NCBI GenBank assembly: GCA_003024175.1
Contig: MDYQ01000099.1
Location: 1 to 64,000, forward strand
Direction of reading: 5' to 3'
From: Planoprotostelium fungivorum
Lineage: Eukaryota > Evosea > Variosea > Cavosteliida > Cavosteliaceae
Length of the DNA stretch: 64,000 bases
The notes beneath the pieces were generated by a model. That model was given only the letters and a program-made list of their open reading frames with translations, was not told the DNA's origin and searched no databases. Positions within the stretch are counted from its first letter, which is position 1, and each line of letters begins with the position of its first letter. Below, piece by piece: positions 47,922 to 58,922 of the stretch. Position numbers and translations under genes: made by a program.

Positions 47922-50900
47922 TCAAGACGTAAATGTGGAGAACTCCAATTGTTGCTCTGCATTCTTCTCACAACTACCGCTATAGAAGGCCAAGTCCTTT
48001 CTAGTCACCATCCCCACTGGTTGATTCTTCTCATTCACTGCTCTCATGTCATTCTTCTGATGATGGAACACGTGAGGACTCACCAACGGGCAGATGTCTG
48101 AGACCCATGGAACGAAATAGACGATAGGCTCTAGACAAGTTCGTGTTGGGTGTCACCGTGTGTGGATTCGGATTCACATCTGTCCTCCATCAGCTCTACA
48201 TCATGGTGTCTGTCTCCGTCGGGTGACTCACACGGCAAGAGGTTGAGCTTCATGTCTAATTCACTCTCGTCTACTTGTATCTCGTGCAGCTCCGGAAACC
48301 TCGGAAAGTGATACCTGAAGCAGTCCAGGGCCACCTCCGGTACATCTCCATCCTCCATCTACAACGAGTTACTCCCGATCTCCCACCGCCTCTCACCCTC
48401 CCGTAACCCCCCTCGTACAGTATCACGGTCAACTGTGACCTCAATATCTGCCCTCTCAGTCTACCCCCTTCGTCTACAACGGGGAAACCGTTGTGCTCGC
48501 ATTCCTGCAGCGTACGTACAACCTTCTCCACGGTGGGGTGACACGTCAGATTGACAAGTTCTCCCGACATGACATCCGACACACTTTTTCCCGCCATCCA
48601 CTGCGGTGGGTCCCACTGTAACACCGGAAACCTCACCACTCGAAATACCTTTTACGTCAATCTACAACGCGTCGAAGTCACACTCACCGTGTTGTAGATG
48701 CCGTCATCGAATAGATCGCCGATCCATTTTGCCACGATGACAGTGAACATGATGGGGGGTGCGTAAGAGATGTCGTTCGTCGTCTCGATCAATATGGCCG
48801 TCAGCGATCTACAACCGGTCAGCCGGAACATTCTAATTCTCCGGAGGGACTCACATGGGGGTCCGGAACATTCCGGAGAGCATGGCGGCGCATCCTAAGA
48901 GGGAGAATGTTCCGGTGTCGGCATTGATGATCTCCATGTTGGCCTGGAGAATCTGCCCAGCGAGACGGCCGAATGTGGCGCCAAAGAGGAGGGAGGGAAT
49001 GAAGGTACCGGATGGTACTGTGATACCGCTCGTCAGGCAGGCCAAGGGGAGGAAGGTGAAGAGGAAGACGAGGAGGCTGGGGGAGGGTCAGGATTGGCGG
49101 GTTGTAGATCGATGAACCTGATGTTGGAGTAATCTCGAGGAGCGTGGAGGATCTCTGCGACGGCCGTCGTTTCGGGAGTGAAGTACAGTGTGGCCAACTC
49201 GTTGAATTTCCCCTGAAATCTCGTCGGTATTTCATTTTGATGTATACCATCACCTCTGGACAGTAGAAACCATAATGCGTCCAGTTCTCTTCGTTGTCAT
49301 GGATGTCTTTACACTGAGTCAGCTTGGCCGAGATGGTGAAGCAGATGGTGGTGGTCAGAATCGAAACGAAGACGGCTTCGATGATTCTCCACGATCTCTT
49401 CGTTCGGTAAGTGTACCTCAACTTGGCCAATCTCATGTTCACGTGAATGAAAAAGGATCCGAATAATCCTCCTGTGAGACGTGTGACTCGTTGTAGATGG
49501 ATGAAAAGGTACGAGAGATTTCGAAGAAAGATCACCCATCATTCCGATGAGAGCGAAGAAGGGTAAGTGGTAGATGTTGTACTCTGCTTTTTCGATGAAT
49601 TTTCCAAAGTTGACGAGACCTGGGGATGTCACGGCTCGTTGTAGATGGATGACCCACCCGGTTGAGTGAACGAACCCCAACCGTCACCGTTGATCCCCGA
49701 GAGGAGGAAACTCATAGTGAAGGCACAGAGCACAGCTGTGAAGAAGATCCTCCAGATCAATGTCTGCTTCCAGAAGGAGATACTGTCTTCTAATGCAAAC
49801 AACAATCCCCCTGCAGATCTTGAGAATTTTTTTCCACGATTCATACTGTGATGATGATGATCATAATCACGGTGCATTGATGATCATCAGATGATGATGC
49901 GATGATGTCAATGGTGATGACGATCAGTGATCATATCGTTACGTACCAAGCGGAGCTCCATAAGCAGCAGCGATACCCGCAGAGACACCACCAGCCACAA
50001 AGTCTCTCTTCTCTCTATCGTTTCGAAATGACCTCCTCGTGTTATCCCCCTCCCTTCCGAGAAATTTCACCTGAACAATCCCAGAAATTTCCTGTTCTTC
50101 CCTATGGTGAGAATCTGTCCTTGAGAGATACCAGCCGCGATGGTTGCTCCGGCCATGATCAGAGTGGCTGGTTGTAGTTGCCGATAATGCTCGTCACTCA
50201 TGAATTTTACCTGCTTTTCCCAGTATGAGGCCTCCAGATTGAGCCAAGATGAGTCCTAAGACTTTGACGATGATGGTCTTCATGCGAACAATCTTTGGAA
50301 TCCGAATTCCATTCAAGAAGCATTTGAGTTGGGGAACTCCACTTCCTCCCGCAGCTGGCTGCAAGGATGTCACATGATGATGTTCGACTCTTTGATCACC
50401 TCGATGAACTGCACGAGGCAGGACGAGAGTAGAACAGCACCCGCGTTGATGGACAATAGAACGAGATAAGGTATCCAGAAGCATGAACCGCAGTTGTTGA
50501 TGACTTGAATCGGAGTGAGACCGATCGACACACCGTGTATAATCACCTTCTTTGAGGAGGAGGAATTTGACGCCGTATAATTTAGAAGTGATATAAGTCA
50601 TGCCGAAGGCGAGAATACCTGTGAGGACTCCTATGAAACCAAAGATGATCCATTTCCACGCGGCAGCAGCAGACATTCCTCTCTGATCACGTTCAATGTT
50701 GGTACATCAGTGACGAGAAGATGGATACCTTTCCATTGGCGATGATTTCACGAAGATGAAGAGGGCTCTCTATCTCATCGTAATCCAGACTCTATTCGAT
50801 CACGTCAGAAATGCTGTCGGTGGAAAAAATGACACGACCTCTACGTTGGTGATGGGTTTCTCAATCAATCCCGAAGATTGATTCGTGATATTTGAGATCC

Positions 50901-50937
50901 TTGAGCGTCGTAAAGATAGCGTTTCATCCTGGCTCAT
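47922..50937 (-). CDS. CLC-7-like chloride channel/transporter with altered key glutamates
   Basis: Endolysosomal CLC of about 810 residues. The N-terminus [15 protein letters not shown] and [11 protein letters not shown] match the CLC-6/7 LDYD motif. The transmembrane part has [13 protein letters not shown] (Cl- site) and GTFIP (Cl- site). Two CBS domains follow ([30 protein letters not shown]). Where the family has GKEGPMIHSG, the spliced exons read GKAATLIMAG, so the gating glutamate is Ala. Where CLC-7 has FSLEEGASFW, this has [10 protein letters not shown], so the proton glutamate is Asp. Coupled Cl-/H+ exchange would be changed or lost. Many introns; two carry the recurrent motif in reverse orientation. 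Confidence 0.9.
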
Positions 50938-51155
50938 GTTTGATATCGTCACCCGTTTGCATGCCAGCCGGTGTGTCGTTCATCAGAAAAGATTGTCTCA
51001 ATGTAGAAGCACAAAAAGGTCGACGAACGGTGCTTTCTTATCTCCTTTGATCCTTTAAACAGATTGCTTGTATTGGGTCTAAACAGCTGGTCTTGAACTC
51101 TCATCTTCCGAGAGCTGATGAACATCTCAATTGATACGCTCGAGCACCGTTTCTT

Positions 51156-52503
51156 TTATTTCGCCTCTTTGAAAATCTTTCCCATGATCTTCAATGCCTC
51201 TCCGCGTGCCTTCTTCAGTTGTCGATTGTTCGGTGCGTATAATACCTTGTCACACACCGATCGTGTCGTAAATTCGATGTCCAATAGACCCATGAGAAAG
51301 ATCTGATCGGATGTCAGTGTCATCATGATGTGCTAGAGAGCGATCACGTGGTCCATCATCATTCCTGCCAAGAGTTGTTCGTATTCAGCTCTCTCTATTG
51401 TGTCATCCGTCGTTTCTACTCTTCCCTGAAGGGCTTGAGCGTTGGTGCCGCTCTTGATGACGTTCCACAGTGTGCCTGCGAGGTGTTTCTTTGAAGAGAG
51501 ACCGGCGATGAGACCTGAATAGATGTCGATATCGTGAAGACGTTGTTGTGCTCATGTGATCATGGTGGATCATGTGATCACGATGATGCTGGATCACGTG
51601 TGATCGTGTCGTTGGTAGAGTGATGATGGTGATGATCTCACCTCTTGGACCTCTAGACACAGCTTTACCCTTCAGATAATAGACAATACCGATGTCATGC
51701 AGCAGATCCAATCCGTTCGATTCCACTGCAATCTCGTCACCCAAATGTCTCCCTCTCCTCTCACCCTTCAGATCTTCCACCGTAGCTCTCGTCTGCTCTA
51801 TGAATTCTTCTCTTCTTCCGTCTACGAATGGTTGTATCCTAGCGATGAGCAGATCAGCCAGCTCTTTTATCCTCTGAGGTTGTACTTCCATGGCAATCTC
51901 CTGCTCCTCCTCGGGTGTCTGTGGATCGGCCAGCAGCTGAGAGCGTCGCGATCAGCTTCGAGTCGAAATTTCGGTGCGTTTTCGAGGTGTGATTTCGATT
52001 CGAAGAGAGGGAGAATGGTGTACCTTGTACAGAGGAAGCTCTCCGAAGAAGGGCTCGAACTTGGGTCCACCAAAGATCATGCCAAAGACTTCTGTGGGGT
52101 TGACAAAGCCTTGTTCAGGTCGTGCACCTGCCTCTCCGTATTTATCGTATCTCTCTCTCAACTCGGGATCAGATAGAACCTGAAGATGGATGAGGATTGC
52201 GCGGTGGATGGATGACAGACGGATGAATCACTTGATAGGCCTCGCTGATGTCTTTGAACTGAGAAGAGAGTCAGACGAGAAAGAGAGAAGAACTGTCACC
52301 CTCTCTTCTGCCTCCACAGAGTCACCTTTATGTTTGTCTGGATGCCATTGGACGGCCATCTTGTGATATCCTGACGGAATCAGTTCGTCGATCGTGAGAT
52401 GGATTAGGTGATCGATTGGCTAAGTACCCTTCTTAATCTCTTGTGCTGTTGCCGTCGGCGCCACACCCAAAAGGTCGTAATAGCGTGTTTCTTTCGTTGC
52501 CAT
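51156..52503 (-). CDS. DnaJ protein with DnaJ-X domain (Caj1/Djp1-like)
   Basis: Hsp40 co-chaperone. J-domain from MATKETRYYDLLGVAPTATA, with the HPD motif in AVQWHPDKHKGD, followed by EAYQVLSDPELRERYDKYG. No Gly/Phe or zinc region. The C-terminal DnaJ-X domain has RIKELADLLIARIQPFVDG, then HLAGTLWNVIK, and ends ALKIMGKIFKEAK. About 370 residues. In yeast this architecture serves peroxisomal import and other cytosolic roles. The stop codon overlaps AATAAA (51155-51160, minus strand). It is the last gene before the satellite. Confidence 0.9.
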
Positions 52504-53750
52504 GTCCGTCGAATGCGTGTGAAATGGGTTCTGATGTTGGCGTTGGATATCTCTGAGAAAATGCGATTTTCAATGAATTTCATTTTGCTGTTCCCTTGGT
52601 GTCATGAAAGCATGAAGAAGAAAGCACAAAGAAGTGGAAAGACCAATATCTTCATTGTTAATCCTTCACAATTGATATTTCTCAAAAACTACACTTGTGA
52701 CATCCATATCTGTATTAGCGTATAAAGGCCTTTATCTCTGATGGTAATGGTCAGACGGTGGTTTAGTCTACATTTCTGCGTAGTTCTTACGTACATCTAC
52801 CCATGGAACTGAGGAAACTGACCTGGCACCCTCCATAAATGAGATATGACCCCGGAGATTCTCACGTACGCTATTTTTTTAGCGTACATTGTCACTTTTC
52901 TCTGTTATGAAAGTCCGGACGAAAAATCTGAAACCATTTTTGGGTAGCCCATGTGTTTTTCTACCTGGGTGAAGTGTCATCAATGACCTGGTACCCTCCC
53001 TAAGAGGTGATAAGTGCCCACGTGCGTTATTTTTTTTAACGCACGTCATGTGACCCCTACTTTTCTGACCTGTTTCTGACTCAGCAAACTGCGCTGATTC
53101 CAACGGTATATGTCACAGTTCACAAAAATGATGCATATGGTTATGTGCGTTAAAAAAATTAACGCACGCGGGCCTTTATCTCTGATGGTAACGGTTGGAC
53201 GGTGGCTTAGTCTACATTTCCTTGTAATTCTTACGTACCTCACCCCATGGAAATGAGGAAACTGACCTGGCACCCTCCCTAAATGAGATATGACCCCGGA
53301 GATTCTCACCTATGCTATTTTCTTAGCGTACATTGTCACTTTTCTCTGTTATGAAAGTCCGGACGAAAAATCTGAAACCATTTTTGGGTAGCCCATGTGT
53401 TTTTGTACCTGAGTAAAGTGTCATCAATGTCCTGACACCCTCCCCAAGTTGTGATAAGTGCCCATGTGCGTTAATTTTTTTAACGCACGTCATACTTTCT
53501 GACCTGATTCTGAGTCTCTGAGATGCGCTGATTCCAATGGTATGTCACACGGGTCACAAAAACGATGCCCAACTTGAGCAAAGTCCATATTACACTACCA
53601 TTCAGTGTACGTACACTATTATTTAGCGTAATTCTCACTTTACTCTGATGCAAATGTCCGGACGAAAAAATGGATTGCACCAGCGTGTAGGCCATGTGTC
53701 TCTCTACCTTGTCAATGTGTCATTTGTGAGCTGGTACCCTCCCTAAACTA

Positions 53751-53751
53751 N
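53751..53751. other. Assembly gap (single N) in the satellite
   Basis: A single N breaks the repeat phase, as do those at 54903 and 55504. These probably mark joins of unknown size, so the true array length is not known. Confidence 0.85.
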
Positions 53752-54240
53752 TTCACAAAAATGATGCATATGGTTATGTGCGTTAAAAAAATTAACGCAC
53801 GCGGGCCTTTATCTCTGATGGTAACGGTTGGACGGTGGTTTAGTCTACATTTCCTTGTAATTCTTACGTACCTCACCCCATGGAAATGAGGAAACTGACC
53901 TGGCACCCTCCCTAAATGAGATATGACCCCGGAGATTCTCACCTATGCTATTTTCTTAGCGTACATTGTCACTTTTCTCTGTTATGAAAGTCCAGACGAA
54001 AAATTTGAAACCATTTTTGGGTAGCCCATGTGTTTTTCTACCTGGGTAAAGTGTCATCAATGTCCTGACGCCCTCCCCAAGTTGTGATAAGTACCCATGT
54101 GCGTTAATTTTTTTAACGCACGTCATACTTTCTGACCTGATTCTGAGTCTCTGAGATGCGCTGATTCCAATGGTATGTCACATGGGTCACAAAAACGATG
54201 CCCGACTTGAGCAAAGTCCATATTACGCTAACATTTAGTG

Positions 54241-54440
54241 GACATTGTTGTGCCCAACATTTGACATCATTGACTAATTGGAAAACTCGGAGAAAAGTCA
54301 GTGAAAACTCAGCAACCAAGAAACACATTCAATGCATGTTCATTGAAAAGGAACACCTTGGCTTTCTTTGCTTTGAAATCATTCTTTATAAACAGAGACT
54401 CATTGAACTGTTTGGTTCCTATGTGGTGACCATACACCAC
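54241..54440 (-). mobile_element. Truncated TIR element inserted in the satellite
   Basis: About 200 bp interrupts a satellite unit between ..ATTTAGTG and TACATACAC... It is the reverse complement of 56785-56985 with a few changes, and ends in TGACCATACACCAC, the terminal repeat seen at 57296-57309. The other terminal repeat is missing. Confidence 0.8.
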
Positions 54441-56784
54441 ATACATACACTATTATTTAGTGTAATTCTCACTTTACTCTGATGCAAATGTCCGGACGAA
54501 AAAATGGATTGCACCAGCGTGTAGGCCATGTGTCTCTCTACCTTATCAATGTGTCATTTGTGAGCTGGTACCCTCCCTAAACTATGACATGACCTCACGT
54601 GCCTTATTTCCAAATAACGCACGCCATGTGACCACTACTTTTCTGACCTGTTTCTGACTCAGTAAACTGCGCTGATTCCAATGGTATATGTCACAGTTCA
54701 CAAAAATGATGCATATGGTTATGTGCGTTAAAAAAATTAACGCACGCGGGCCTTTATCTCTGATGGTAACGGTTGGACGGTGGCTTAGTCTACATTTCCT
54801 TGTAATTCTTACGTACCTCACCCCATGGAAATGAGGAAACTGACCTGGCACCCTCCCTAAATGAGATATGACCCCGGAGATTCTCACCTATGCTATTTTC
54901 TTNAGTGTCATCAATGTCCTGACGCCCTCCCCAACTTGTGATAAGTGCCCATGTGCGTTAATTTTTTTAACGCACGTCATACTTTCTGACCTGATTCTGA
55001 GTCTCTGAGATGCGCTGATTCCAATGGTATGTCACATGGGTCACAAAAACGATGCCCGACTTGAGCAAAGTCCATATTACGCTAACATTTAGTGTACATA
55101 CACTATTATTTAGTGTAATTCTCACTTTACTCTGATGCAAATGTCCGGACGAAAAAATGGATTGCACCAGCGTGTAGGCCATGTGTCTCTCTACCTTGTC
55201 AATGTGTCATTGTGAGCTGGTACCCTCCCTAAACTATGACATGACCTCACGTGCCTTATTTCCAAATAACGCACGCCATGTGACCACTACTTTTCTGACC
55301 TGTTTCTGACTCAGTAAACTGCGCTGATTCCAATGGTATATGTGCCGATTCACAAAAATGATGCATATGGTTATGTGCGTTAAAAAAATTAACGCACGCG
55401 GGCCTTTATCTCTGATGGTAACGGTTGGACGGTGGCTTAGTCTACATTTCCTTGTAATTCTTACGTACCTCACCCCATGGAAATGAGGAAACTGACCTGG
55501 CACNACGCCATGTGACCACTACTTTTCTGACCTGTTTCTGACTCAGTAAACTGCGCTGATTCCAATGGTATATGTCACAGTTCACAAAAATGATGCATAT
55601 GGTTATGTGCGTTAAAAAAGTTAACGCACGCGGGCCTTTATCTCTGATGGTAACGGTTGGACGGTGGCTTAGTCTACATTTCCTTGTAATTCTTACGTAC
55701 CTCACCCCATGGAAATGAGGAAACTGACCTGGCACCCTCCCTAAATGAGATATGACCCCGGAGATTCTCACCTATGCTATTTTCTTAGCGTACATTGTCA
55801 CTTTTCTCTGTTATGAAAGTCCGGACGAAAAATCTGAAACCATTTTTGGGTAGCCCATGTGTTTTTCTACCTGGGTAGAGTGTCATCAATGTCCTGACGC
55901 CCTCCCCAACTTGTGATAAGTGCCCATGTGCGTTAATTTTTTTAACGCACGTCATACTTTCTGACCTGATTCTGAGTCTCTGAGATGCGCTGATTCCAAT
56001 GGTATGTCACACGGGTCACAAAAACGATGCCCAACTTGAGCAAAGTCCATATTACGCTAACATTTAGTGTACATACACTATTATTTAGTGTAATTCTCAC
56101 TTTACTCTGCTATGTTAGTCCGGACGAAAAAACTGAATACACCACCGTGTAGCCCAGGTAATTCTACACCTGGGTAAACTGTCATCAATGACCTGGCACC
56201 CTCCCTAAATGAGATAAGTGCCCACGTGCGCTATTTTGAAATAACGCACGCCGCATGGCCACTTATTTTCTGACCTGTTTCTGACTCAGCAAACTGCGCT
56301 GATTCCAACGGTATATGTGCCGGTTCACAAAAACTACGCCAGACTTGAACAAAGTTCATATTACCATACCATTCAGTGTACATACACTATTATTTAGCGT
56401 AATTCTCACTTTACTCTGATGCAAATGTCCAGACAAAACAATGGATTGCACCAGCGTGTAAGCCATGTGTCTTTCTACCTTGTTAATGTGCCATTGTGAG
56501 CTGGTACCCTCCCTAAACTATGACATGACCTCACGTGCCTCATTTCCAAATGACGCACGCCATGTGACCACTACTTTTCTGACCTGTTTCTGACTCAGTA
56601 AACTGCGCTGATTCCATTGGTATATGTCACGGTTCACAAAAATGATGCATATAGTTATGTGCATTAAAAAATTAACGCACGCAGGCCTTTATCTCTGATG
56701 GTAACAGTTGGACTGTGGCTTAGTCTACATTTCCTTATAATTCTTATGTACCTCACCCCATGGAAATGAGGAAACTGACCTGGT

Positions 56785-57309
56785 GTGGTGTATGGTCACT
56801 ACATAAGAACCAAACAGTTCAATGAGTCTCTGTTTATAAAGAATGATTTCAAACCAAAGAAAGCCAAGGTGTTCCTTTTCAATGAACATGCATTGAATGT
56901 GTTTCTTGCTTGCTGAGTTTTCACTGACTTTTCTCCAAGTTTTCCAATTAGTCAATGATGTCAAATGTTGGACACAACAGGTCTCTTAACACTATAGGAT
57001 GATGCATTATGCTCTGAAAGTACTCTATGTGCTGTTGGATTGATTTTTTGAAAAGTTTTTTGTACTCTTGGTGATGATTTTTACAAAAAGCTAAACAGCA
57101 GAAGCAATTTAGCTCTGATACTGGGAGTGCTTAAGCAATATTGCTCTGCAGAGGAATCAGATGATCCATACAATATGCACTTATGGTCACAGATTGATCC
57201 CATAGTTGTTGGTAAAGCTAAAGCGATTTAGCTGAAATGATGAATGCGATTTAGCCCAATGTTGCGTATAAACCCTGCCTCTTAGCCACCACCCCTGACC
57301 ATACACCAC
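56785..57309 (+). mobile_element. 525-bp nonautonomous TIR element (MITE-like)
   Basis: Perfect 14-bp terminal inverted repeats GTGGTGTATGGTCA (56785-56798) and TGACCATACACCAC (57296-57309). No coding capacity. Inserted in a satellite unit after GACCTGG. No clear target-site duplication is seen, because the right flank is decayed. The superfamily cannot be named. Confidence 0.75.
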
Positions 57310-57317
57310 AAATAATA

Positions 57318-57480
57318 TATCATTGATGCCATGTATCTCTCATTTATCAATGTGTATTTGTCTCAAGTCTCCTACTAATGAGACAGGACCCGTGTGTGCA
57401 ATTTTTAAATGCACACTATTTGATCTCTTACTTTATGACATATTGCTGTTCTGTGAGATTAGCAGTAGTATGTGTATGAA
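57318..57480. repeat. Decayed, CpG-poor satellite remnant
   Basis: GCCATGTATCTCTC...TCAATGTGT...AATGAGACA...CCGTGTGTGCA can be aligned with intact units, but most CpG sites have become TpG or CpA. The palindrome survives as GTGTGCA...TGCACAC. Confidence 0.65.
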
Positions 57481-58922
57481 TCAATCATGGTTTCAAATAT
57501 TGACAGAGGGACATCTTGCATACACAAGACAGACTTTGTTCCTCTCTCTTGTTTGCTTTGTGTTCTCTCTTTTGTTTGATGGTATTATATGTCTACCCTT
57601 CTGAGAGCTTTATTATACAAGGGCAGATCTCCCACCCTTGACAACTTGCTTCATCTACCTCAGAGCCACAGCACTGCAGAAGAAGGCCCACTGTGAAATT
57701 GCATCAGTCACTAAGACAGTCAGCCAAATCACCCTGACCTCAACCTGCTTCAAATATACTACATTACATGTAGAAGTGTGTAGTTGTTTTGTCCAGAGGG
57801 TTATTCTTTCTCTGAGATGCAATGCATGGTGGAGATCACCTCACGTGATTTGCTGTGAAAGATGAAGGATTTTTTAGTACAAATCTCGATGTTTATGGCT
57901 TTCCAAGTGAGCGATTTGTGATTGATGTCAGAGCGGATATGATTATCATACCCATCTTGATTGTGGTGTATCAAGGGATATAGAGAGGTAGCGGTGGTCT
58001 GATACAGCGAGATTGGCCAACTGGTGAGCTAATGTGATATGACATTTCAAATGTGTGTCTAAAATTGCTCTGGTCGAAGCTCTTCTCCTATGTTCTGAGT
58101 CAAGAAGCAGAAAGCGGAGGGTTTTTCGTAGATCTTGTTGATGGAAGCCGATGATTTCACTGCATATCGTCGTTTTTTTCAAGCTGCCGATCTTATATCG
58201 TCTGAAAGGTCGATCTAATAATGTTTCTATGTCCTTTCTCTCTTTCTTCTATTCTTCTTTCTTTTCTCGTGGTAAAAAAAAGTGGACAGCCCAGGGTCCG
58301 ATCACTGGTGTCACAAGGCCAAACAAGGCGAGTGAGCAACCAGCTCGGCCACTGGAGCTGCCCGACTGCGAACCCAAAACTCGAAGCAAGACCCGAATTA
58401 TAATTTTTGGCGCCAAATTCACGTCCCCAAGAGCGCTGTTCAACAACTTCTCTGTCAGAGGATCGTTCCCTCCTACATCAAGACAAGTCCTTGGATTTCT
58501 GTTGTTGCTCAATCTCAAATTGACGGGATGATTTGGTCAACTCATACCTGAGAAAGACAAGAGGGAGAAACGTTGAGGCAGTAGACTCTACGTCAACTCA
58601 CTGATTGACGCCATTCGGTTGCACGAGCGACTTTTGGATCAAACGCCCATTGTTGATTTTTTCAGCACTTCGCTTTGAGGTGTCACATTTTAGATGGGCA
58701 ATTATGATGTGGAATGGAATAGATGTGCAGCGATCTGCACAGTCACGTCAGAGCTGCAAGAATAAAGGAATTTTAAACAATACAGATTATTTCGTGTCTC
58801 CACTTTGCTAAGTGGAGCAAGTCGAGAGTTGCCCTTGTAATCTGTATCAGAATAATCTCTATGCTTTATTCTATTTCTGACTCTACTATTACGTTTCACG
58901 CTCCAGATATCAAATACCTCCA
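57481..58922. other. Gene-poor region right of the satellite
   Basis: About 1.4 kb without a gene I can support. 57481-57840 is CpG-poor and AT-rich. Beyond about 57900 composition returns to that of the rest of the window. Short frames at 57946-58182 (-), 58151-58531 (+) and 58249-58518 (-) show no recognised domain; decayed coding sequence is possible. Confidence 0.5.

Larger units (their letters stand above)
52727..56784. repeat. Tandem satellite of palindrome-bearing units of about 305-320 bp
   Basis: Diverged subunits share ...TTTCTGACCTG.TTCTGA..., TGCGCTGATTCCAA.GGTAT, GTCCGGACGAAAAA and CCTGG.ACCCTCCCTAA. Nearly every subunit has a perfect hairpin such as GTGCGTTAA-N5-TTAACGCAC (53145-53167, 53466-53488). 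A GGCCTTTATCTCTGATGG block marks longer periods at 52727, 53171, 53804, 54749, 55401, 55633 and 56684. The one stretch free of N and of insertion (55633-56684) is 1,051 bp. Open frames here just follow the repeat and are not called. Confidence 0.95.

Noticed and set aside
53046-55771. Repeated open frames in the satellite (about 60-109 codons, minus strand)
   Set aside because: They recur with every unit, are cut by N or unit ends, have no domain, and follow the DNA repeat rather than codon structure.
52727-56784. CRISPR-like periodic repeats
   Set aside because: Period of about 300 bp, no short identical repeats with unique spacers, and the genome is eukaryotic.
57323-57865. Two open frames in the CpG-poor margin
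   Set aside because: The first overlaps a decayed satellite unit; both look like chance frames in AT-rich DNA.
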